This document shows positions 56,628 to 64,000 of a DNA stretch of 64,000 bases, piece by piece (positions within the stretch are counted from its first letter, which is position 1; the number at the start of each line of letters is the position of its first letter). The stretch covers positions 682,001-746,000 of the forward strand of contig JACKQL020000018.1 in the NCBI GenBank assembly GCA_018296165.2, given 5' to 3'. The DNA comes from Termitomyces sp. T153. Its lineage: Eukaryota > Basidiomycota > Agaricomycetes > Agaricales > Lyophyllaceae. The translations under genes and the position numbers were made by a program. Under the pieces are notes generated by a model. The model made no database searches, was not told where the DNA came from, and was given only the letters and a program-made list of their open reading frames with translations.

Positions 56628-58207
56628 TCAGGTAGATCTATAATTCCATCTCCACATCGACTTCCTGCACTTCACCAACCCTTCCCTCGGCGCTAGTGTG
56701 CGCCATCCGTCGCCGTAGAAGCCTTGACAAAAAATAAGCACCGCAATCAGGCCGAAGAAAAGACGAAAAACCAGCCTTTCAAACAGGTCCAGAGGACTCT
56801 CGCGCTGTGGTCCATCATACGACACGATCGGCACCCAACTGCTCAAAGGGCTCGTGCCCGACTCATAACTCGCTGCTCTAACATACAATAATAGACCATC
56901 TGACTGAATTATCGCCTCCTTCGTCTGCGCAGGCTGCCCAGAACAATAAAAATCAACATCCATGTCTTGCGATGGAACTGATGGAGCAACGATGCTCACG
57001 GAGCGTGGAAGGCGCACAGAGGGGACGATATGTGTGAGGAATGAGGGGAGGGTGGTGTCAGTGTGATAGGGTACGGGAAGGAATGTTGTAGGGTAGGGAA
57101 AGGTGTAGGTGGTGATGTCGTTTGACTTGGGGCAGTGAGACTGTGGAAGCGCGGTGGGTGGGAGCTCGCCGAGGCGGGTATCACGCCACCAGAATCTGTT
57201 CCATAGGTGAAAAGAATTGCGTGAGTGATGCATAGAGGTATAGGACAAGAGTGTTCGTACCGAAAGGCAGACTCGCATTCGCTGACGTCTTGTCCTTTCC
57301 ATTTGATCACGTCTAGAACGTGCAGGACGCCATTGTCTTTCCAGTTATTGTCGAGGACACAGTCGAGTATCGTGTGAGGGGGCAAGACTGATGGGAAACG
57401 GTTCAGCAGTACTTTGCCGAGGAGCCGTGAGCGTAGTGTGGCTTGACTGGGGGCTGTACACAAGTTCAAAGTGTTTACAGGGATATACAAAGACAAAACG
57501 TACAGTCCGCGGCTGATTGAGTCACCGCCAAACAGCGCTTACCCTGCGGAACGGGCGCGAGCGCAACCCATCCGTTCTCGAGGTCTGCAGGGAGCCCATC
57601 AGCTCCCGAACTACTCCATGCGTCTGAAGGATCGGTGACCATCTCGAGTAGCTCGGCGTACATACACCTATCAGCCCATTTGTTTGTTTTTGGTTTGCCT
57701 CGTCGTCTCTTTTTATTAGGCTTTTTAGGTAGTATTGAGGGCAAGTTACCAAATGTTCCAGACACAGGTGATTCGTTGGTTTCTGGATGCAGGGATGTCG
57801 ACGATGACTTAGTATGAGTAGCAATCGATGTAGGATCGACTGGCTGAGAGAGCATTGAAGCATATTGAGCCACTGATCCGTGGCAGGGCAAGGGTGTGGT
57901 ATCCTCATCCTCTGCGTCGTCCTCATGATCGGACAAACCAAGAGTCAAATCAGCAAAGCTATCCAAGTTACGAGTAGATTCAAATCTTTGAGCACGGCGC
58001 TATGGAACTTTCTAGATTGGTCGGAGCATAAACCGTGGCGAGAGGACGCACGCGTTTCTGCTCTTCCAGTGCCTGGGTTATGGTACATTAGCGCTCAGCC
58101 TTGTATACAAAAAGTCAGAATACTTTGTTCCTCCTCGCTTCCTGAGATATCAGCCTGTCTGTGATCGTCGTTGGTGGCAGTTTGTACCCAGCTTTGCGCG
58201 ATGCCAT
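56628..58207 (-). CDS. SNUPN: Snurportin-1, m3G-cap snRNP import adaptor
   Basis: Adaptor linking trimethylguanosine-capped U snRNPs to importin-beta for nuclear import. Exons: 58207-58124, 58072-58052 (21 nt), 57999-57504, 57453-57261 and 57195-56628, with introns of 51, 52, 50 and 65 nt. The N-terminus (SQEARRNK, ALEEQKR, RRAQRFESTRNLDSFADL) is the importin-beta-binding helix, spread over the first three exons. The cap-binding fold follows: KWADRCMYAELLEMV, LENGWVALAPVPQGKRCLAV, LNRFPSVLPPHTILDCVLDN, VLHVLDVIKWKGQDVSECES, FRFWWRDTRLGELP, then QSDGLLLYVRAASYESGTSP and LSSWVPIV. Read through, it is 453 residues. A possible last intron (56771-56723) would shorten it to 415; the 3' end is therefore uncertain. 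Confidence 0.9.
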
Positions 58208-59600
58208 CTTGTAACAAGTTGAAGCCCGACCCTAACCCCACACGTGGGTTTAGCCCAACTTGATCTGATGATCATCTCATTAGATCATATCATCCATGGA
58301 CCATCGTCACTTCGTTAGCCTCCCTCGAGAAGGTACGCAAGGTCTGTTAGACTATTTTCTCTGTATCGTGCAAGACGGCTTTGCATGCGAACCCGATGAT
58401 AATCGAATACTCAGAGAGGTCCGCGCATCACATGGAATAGCATTGGTCGAACGACTTGGCCCACATGTCAGCATAGTTGAGGTTCTTCTATTGTTGGGCA
58501 AACCATCATAAGGCTGCACTGTCTCCCCTACTCATGTTTTGAGCATGATCAACAAAACCACCATGCATATGCGTGTGAGCATGGTGCAAAGAATAGCGCT
58601 TGGACTGCTTTGACCAATCCCACATATACATATCACCGAAGTTCTATCACTGCAGCAGACCATCTCATAATGCTACAATTGAACTCCTTTCGCCTCAAAT
58701 CATGAACAACATACCCTTTAAAACCTATGCGACACTTTTGTAACACCCTTTGCTCCGAGCTCAGCCGAACTTAAAAATTGCGTATTTATCGCATTCGACA
58801 GCAGACTTCCAAAAAAGGCTGCCTATTTTTTGGAGGTTTTTCCTGCTAACCTTGGTGTACAGTCAGCCGGTACGTAACCTTGTTGCAGTGTAAAAAGGAT
58901 TCTGCAAATTGTACTGATTTACTATTGCCCGCACGGAGGCCTATCATCATTCTGAATCTAAACTAGACAATTGCATCTCTCCCGAAGTACGCAAGGTCTG
59001 TGGGTTCATCAAAGGTGGCTACTTGTTTGTTGGCTTGACAAGATGCTTGGTGGGTATCATCCTTTGACCCTTATTTATCTTCTTTTTTTTTTTTGTGGTA
59101 CCTCTATGGGTAGTTGACAGTTCACAAAGTCAACCTCCAAGACCTGGGGCATGCAATTCAATATATAATTCTCAGTCTGGAGCCACTCTGAAGGAAATGC
59201 TTTTATGCATATATGTGTAGGACTCAGTTATTCAGCATATACCCACTTGTGTGGGACTCAGTCATTCAGCCTATACCCACTAAAACCTCTGCTGCCTTTC
59301 TCCATGACTTTAGAGGGTCACTATCTTTGGGCAGGATGTACTTCCATGTGTTCTGGACTTTTTCAATATTCATTGCTTTGTTGCTCAATTTTTCCTTATC
59401 TGTTGTCAAGCAATCTATTTTTAGTCTCTTTGTGATTGCTGCATTGAATTTACTTAGCACTTCCTTTCTGCTTGGGAGCCTTGTGGGGTCACCATCCTTT
59501 GCAATCTGCCATTTGCATTGTATCTTCCATATCAAATGTGTGGCTTCTGAGACCACCATAGTTGAGAAACATTTTGCTCCATTTTGCTCCTGCTGATTTC
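58208..59600. other. Intergenic region and transition to CpG-poor DNA
   Basis: The snurportin promoter lies here on the minus strand. A plus-strand frame at 58296-58511 (MDHRHFVSLPREGTQGLLDY, then VRASHGIALVERLGPHVSIV) is unassigned. From about 59.05 kb CpG falls. A direct repeat containing GTGTAGGACTCAGTTATTCAGC occurs at about 59213 and again at 59250. Confidence 0.4.
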
Positions 59601-60683
59601 CTGCCATCCTCAGTTGGTCTTGAGATCATTGCACATCCCAGTTGTTCTCCCAGGGTGGGTTTTGTGAAATGGTATCTTCCTCAGTGTGTGCAGTCTTTCA
59701 GTCATGTCCCACACCTCCCTCTGTCTTGACACCTCACACTCTGTTAAGATGTGTTCAAGTGTTTCCATTGCCCCACATTGCCTATACAAGGCTCTGTGCT
59801 CATATTCAGTTATATTTTCCCATTATCTTCCAATTTTGTGTGCATTGTGCATTGCCTTCCACAGAAAAGCCCAGGTCTCTTTTCTCATGGCTTTATCTTT
59901 TAGTGACAGCCATATTCTATTGTCAGTTGGTGCTTCATCATTCAGGGCCTTCACAGCCCATCTAGTCATATCAAGGTGTGTCTCTGTTCCTCTTCTGTGT
60001 GGGGTCTTCAGGTTCTCAATGATTCCTTTATAGATCATAGCTTGTGACACTGCAGCAAGTTTTGCCCCCTGTATATTGAAGGCAGCTAGGGTTTCAAGGT
60101 CAATGGATGGGTCTAGGGTGGGTTCCTGAACTCCCTCATCTGCAAGGGCATCTGCACCCTCATTTCCCTCAATATCTGAGTAGCCCTTTACTTTCTCTAG
60201 ATTTACATTACCCTTCCTCTTTCTTAGGTTAGCCACAAGGCATTTCATCAGTTCTTTGTTTGCTGATCCTATCCAGCCATTGTCTTCTCTCTCCTTGAGG
60301 TTCTTAGTCAGGCTGTCAATCACTAGTTGCAAGTCACTAACTATATGCAAGGATGCATCCTGTGGAATATTCTGTTTTACTGCAAAGACTGCATAAGTTT
60401 CCCCTGCATTATTTGATTGTTCAATAGTGTGTGGGAGCCTCAGGGCTAGATTCCTGTGATCCCCTGGCCCAAACCATGCTCCTGCTCTTGCTACAGCTTC
60501 AACACTCCCATTCTTTTGGCAGGATTCATCAGTGTATACTATTACCCTTAGAAGGTTGTTAGTGGTATTCCTTGTGTAGTCATTATTATCTGTCCCTGAG
60601 TATTCTTGGTTTCTTGTAAAGAGCCTAAAGCCTTCCCCTAAGTTTCCTTTTGTCATTATTTCAGGGTTAAAGAGGTGTAACAT
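59600..60683 (-). pseudogene. Solitary RNase H with zinc-binding tail (LINE-derived)
   Basis: Open for 286 codons (60683-59823), then a TAA, then continues in frame. RNase HI core: VIVYTDESCQKNGSVEAVAR (first Asp), NNAGETYAVFAVKQN (Glu), LHIVSDLQLVIDSL (Asp) and DIEGNEGADALADEGV (Asp), so all four metal-binding acids remain. The usual His in KVKGHSGIEGNEGAD-type motifs is Tyr here. After the stop, a C-X2-C...H...C zinc motif (CRQCGAMETLEHILTEC) follows, as in the end of LINE ORF2 proteins. No reverse transcriptase lies upstream. Such solitary RNase H genes occur in many Agaricomycetes. Confidence 0.8.
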
Positions 60684-62286
60684 TTCTGTTATGTGTCATG
60701 CAGCTTACAGTTCACACTCTGTAAATTAAAACCAGTTAATAGTTCTGTCTACAAAGTATGAAGTAAGGCACTGCCTTAAGTAAGAGTAGATGGTTTTGGT
60801 GATAGCATCATGTGATGCTATCTGTATTGTTAAATAATTAATATAAATAATGTAAAGTAAAGCTAGTAATGGCTGCTCTGTTACATACCCCCCTTTTGAG
60901 TCTGTCAATGGACTCACCTCCAATGGGAAAATGAAGTAATGATAGAAAGGGGTGAATATAGCATCCCACCTGAGAGTGTGCACTGAAATTCAATCACAAA
61001 TTCCTATGTTATAACTTTGGTAGGACCATCTGATCCTACTTGGACAACATATATCTCAGTGCACTGTCCAACTGTGCTGAGTGCAACAAGTGGGCTCCAA
61101 ATGCCTGCATAAATTTATCTTCTGCTGTGAGCTCTAATAGTAGCTCACCTGGCTCATTCATCCATCTTCAAGGCTGCCACTTCATTGCTGCTCACAATGT
61201 CTGCCCAGTGCTCTGATACAGTGTTAGCCATATCACTGGAGCCACTGGCTCCAGCCTCAGGAGCAGTAGGAGTAGTGATGTTAGTTGTTACCACTGCTTC
61301 AGTGGGGCTGGATATGACTTGTGGAGTCATTGCTGGTTGGGCATCCATTGTCAATACAGAATCATTGATGTAGTCCAATTCCATGGACTCCTCTGAAGGT
61401 GCATCCTCAAAGGATGCACCAGAGCTTGATGCTAGGTTGGTAGTGGCCAAAGCCACTGACAACAAAGGCCCCTCCTCAGTTGAGGCTGCACTCACACAAG
61501 GAGCCACTAACATGGGCTACTCTGCTAGTGCTAGCATGGCTCACCTCCTCTATGGATTGGTGTAAGAAGTGAGTGAAGATACCCACCTCACCATAGTGCA
61601 GCCATTCAGCCATGCCTAGGGTGGAGTGTCCTCTGCTCTCCTGGATTTGGAGGAGCACTTGGAAGTGCTCCCTGTCATCAGCAGTGGGGGCATACCACTC
61701 ATTGCACCCCTATACTGCAGGGGATACTCTGATGGTTTGGAGTTGACAAAGGCATTCATTGTCAACTCATATGAACAAGTCCACATGAATTGTACTTCTG
61801 GACCAATGGTGATCAAAGAAGCATATGCCATAGGTATATGCATGATTCACCCAGGAAGGAGGCACATGGTTAGCCAGGAGGTGACATATCACCATCTCAC
61901 TCAAATTGTTAATTTGCATAGGCAGCACTTGTAGCCTATGCAGAGTGAAAGTGTAGGAGGTAATTGGGTTGAACTCCCCTACACTGGACTAGTAATTGTC
62001 GACCACTTCTCAATAGAGATGCAGCTGAGCAACCACTATAGCAAACAGCCTCATATAAGCTGTTCATGTGTGTGGAGTAGTTGGGGCCAGTGCCTGACCT
62101 AAAATGTAACTGAAGACTGAACATTGGTCTGTATGCAATGAGGCATTGATGGCTACACCTGAGTATAGGTTCTGCGAACCTGGGTGGCCATGGTGCAGGA
62201 TGTACTGCACCCATGCATCAATGTGCCAGCTGATCAGGACTTGATCAAGTCCTGCTCCCTGCCTATTATTATCTGTGTGGCCAAGC
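60684..62286 (-). pseudogene. Degenerate, unidentified minus-strand coding region
   Basis: 61513-61154 is open for 119 codons (ASSSGASFEDAPSEESMELD, YINDSVLTMDAQPAMTPQVI), low in complexity and acidic. The upstream part near 61870-61620 reads YASLITIGPEVQFMWTCSYE and FVNSKPSEYPLQYRGAMSGM, and 62214-61936 has further open text. Stops separate these. It may be one former gene of 300-350 residues with an unstructured C-terminus; family not recognised. Nothing else supported between 60.7 and 61.1 kb. Confidence 0.35.
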
Positions 62287-62530
62287 TGTAGCGCAAATTT
62301 TGGCGCTCATGTCAATCCAATGCAAGCACGCTTTATTACTCACTACTAATTACTCTAGCTATTTGCTTATTTCTTTAGATTTAAATTTGATTATCTTAGT
62401 ATATAAATACTTGATCTGTAGATAGTGAAGATTTGACAAGTTTTAAATTGTTACTTCGGAGTCCCCCTCAGAAGAAAGTGTAACAACATTGGAATAACAT
62501 CCATTGGCGTTACATATTTCTAACAACAAA
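62287..62530 (+). repeat. Probable 5' LTR
   Basis: About 245 bp with TG at the left and a CA-type end near TTTCTAACA. The second LTR is outside the window, so the limits are approximate. Confidence 0.45.
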
Positions 62531-62666
62531 GACTAGTTCTATCTACAACACACCAAACCGCTTTCGTCGCCAGGGCCGTCTCGGAGTGCACCCGAGATCA
62601 TCCTCACCGTCGAAGGCAATCAAACCCAAAACCTGAAAACCCCCGTCATTATTCATTGCGTGCGCG

Positions 62667-64000
62667 ATGGCGACTAGAACCAAAACTCAGACTGCTAGAG
62701 TCACCCGTAGCAATGCCCAACAGGCAGCGCTAGGCCCAGAGGGTCCGGGTGGCAGCAGGGGCCCAGAGGGTCGAGATCGCAATGGCCCAGAGGGTCTAGC
62801 TGAATCAGGAGGGGTTGTCAATCAGAACGACGACCCTGAACAATGTAGAGTACGCACCGATGTGGGTTATAGTACACCCCCTGGTCATAATACAAATGAT
62901 TTGCCCAACGTGGGCTCGTATTGAAACCGGAACATGAGTGGAGACGCTGACGGAATGTCGAGCGAATCCAACAATGTCGCATCTGTGACTAAGTATGGGT
63001 TGAGTCCAGCTAAGTGGAACAATGCGTATGAAACTCCTACCTGAGGTGGTAGGGCGAGATCTGCTAGCCTCGGGGCTTCACCCCGATATGGAGCCGGCAA
63101 TGAGGACAGGGAACAACTGATTGCTGAGGCCAGGAGGGCGGTTGAGGTATCCCGTGCTAATACAGCTCGAGTCGAATGCGGACTCGAGATTCTGGAAGGC
63201 CAAGCATCAGCTGCTAAGAAACTGATGACACCAGCCAGAAAGAAATGAGGGATAAGGGCAAAGGGCCCGATCCCAGAGAATGGGGAGCAACCCAACTCTC
63301 CGATGGGGAAATGGACCCTGATGAACAACAAGTCAGGTTCAAACTTGCTAAGGCAGAGGAAAACGTTCACGAACCAAACCGTAATAAAAAGGCCAAGGCG
63401 CCTATGAACCCAAACAGCTCGGAAAGTGAAGGAGCGAGTGATTCTGACCCCGATACAAAGGGGATGAGCAAACGTCAGCTGAAGAAAGAGATAAAAGCAT
63501 TGAAACAGTTGGCAAAGATGAAAAATGACACTCACCATGTCAAGAGAGAGAGACAATTGGCAACCCCGATGTCAAACGATATGAAAGAACTGATCACCAA
63601 ATCTACTGAGGGTCGGTCTAAGCCAGGGAAGAAGTTAGTGAGAACTAGTGAACAGTTCGAGGAACACACGTACCTCGGGAAAGCTTTCAGGGATATCAGT
63701 GAGGAACCTGACCCTGATGACAGCGATGATGACAAATCTGAATCGAGTAGCAATGATGATGATGAGTCCAGCACTAACAATGACCCTGGCACAAGTGATG
63801 AGGAATCAGGCATGGAGCTCATGCCTAAGAAGAAAACAGAGAGTAAGAAAAAGGGTACGAAGATGAGGAAAACAAAAACTCATGACAGTTATGAGAGTGA
63901 GAGGGCAACCCGAGTAAAACCCACAGCACCAGAGAAATATGATGGCACTCCAGATGCCATAAGGTTCTATCAATTTGTTAATCAGAGTGTGAGGTATTTG
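62667..64000 (+). pseudogene. Ty3/gypsy gag, three early stops then open to the edge
   Basis: Starts MATRTKTQTARVTRSNAQQA at 62667. In-frame TGA codons at about 62922, 63041 and 63245 stand where CGA is plausible, and the frame shifts by one base near 63245. From 63246 the reading MRDKGKGPDPREWGATQLSD is open to base 64000 (about 250 codons). It is rich in Lys, Asp, Glu and Ser (DPDDSDDDKSESSSNDDDES) and ends in KPTAPEKYDGTPDAIRFYQF, the beginning of a Ty3-type capsid domain. The rest lies beyond the window. Confidence 0.65.

Larger units (their letters stand above)
62287..64000 (+). mobile_element. Ty3/gypsy element, 5' end (continues off the right edge)
   Basis: Begins with a probable LTR (TGTAGCGCAAATTTTGGCGC at 62287, a TATA box GTATATAAATACTTG at about 62399, ending near 62530) followed by a leader and a long gag. 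CpG is preserved, so the copy is younger than the other elements. No clear primer-binding site was found after the LTR. The element type is inferred from the gag sequence at the window edge. Confidence 0.6.

Noticed and set aside
57475..57966. Start of snurportin at 57966
   Set aside because: Upstream exons at 58207-58124 and 58072-58052 restore the conserved importin-beta-binding helix with proper splice sites, so 57966 is an internal Met.
62885..63556. 223-codon minus-strand frame
   Set aside because: Antisense to the Ty3 gag. Its translation is a hydrophobic low-meaning shadow of the acidic and basic gag codons.

Overview
The window looks like nuclear DNA of a filamentous basidiomycete, most likely an Agaricomycete. 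The intact genes are split by 46-65 nt GT-AG introns. The proteins are fungal (S1/P1 nuclease, snurportin, HPM1-type histidine methyltransferase, MFS transporter). The transposon set (KDZ, Plavaka-like, chromovirus, Ty1/copia, Tad/CRE-like LINEs, Tc1/mariner) is typical of that class. No rRNA, plasmid, phage or CRISPR features are visible.

Two kinds of DNA alternate. CpG-containing, gene-bearing DNA lies at about 1-1.6 kb, 33.35-36 kb, 52.4-58.9 kb and 62.3-64 kb. The rest is transposon DNA in which CG is almost absent and TG/CA is abundant, as expected after long cytosine methylation and deamination. Many transposon stop codons are TGA where CGA is expected.

Layout: (1) the 5' half of an MFS transporter runs off the left edge. 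(2) 1.6-5.96 kb holds remnants of an unidentified multi-exon gene. (3) 5.98-15.71 kb is bounded by perfect 26-bp inverted repeats of a Tc1/mariner element with a TA duplication. Inside is a near-complete LINE, itself hit twice by a roughly 1-kb TGTCA...TGACA element. (4) 17.1-18.5 kb is a second, internally deleted LINE. (5) 19.56-25.83 kb is a complete chromodomain-bearing Ty3/gypsy element with LTRs and a 5-bp target duplication, inserted in an exon of an unidentified minus-strand gene. (6) 26.2-31.3 kb is a Ty1/copia element. (7) 33.36-33.78 kb is a fragment of the proteasome ATPase gene RPT4, followed by an intact S1/P1 nuclease. (8) 37.9-52 kb holds a Tc1 fragment, a long TTG microsatellite, a KDZ transposase, an unidentified gene, six tRNA-like units in tandem, a gene with a Zn2Cys6-like cluster and a Plavaka-like transposase end. 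(9) 55.2-58.2 kb carries two intact housekeeping genes, HPM1/METTL18-like and snurportin-1. (10) 59.6-60.7 kb is a solitary RNase H, and a Ty3/gypsy element starts at 62.29 kb and runs off the right edge.

I did not find a coherent new multi-gene system. The observations most worth following are the tandem tRNA-like array with regular A-box, B-box and T-run spacing (45.5-46.4 kb), the Tc1-bounded composite unit, and the repeated loss of catalytic aspartates at CpG sites in several elements.
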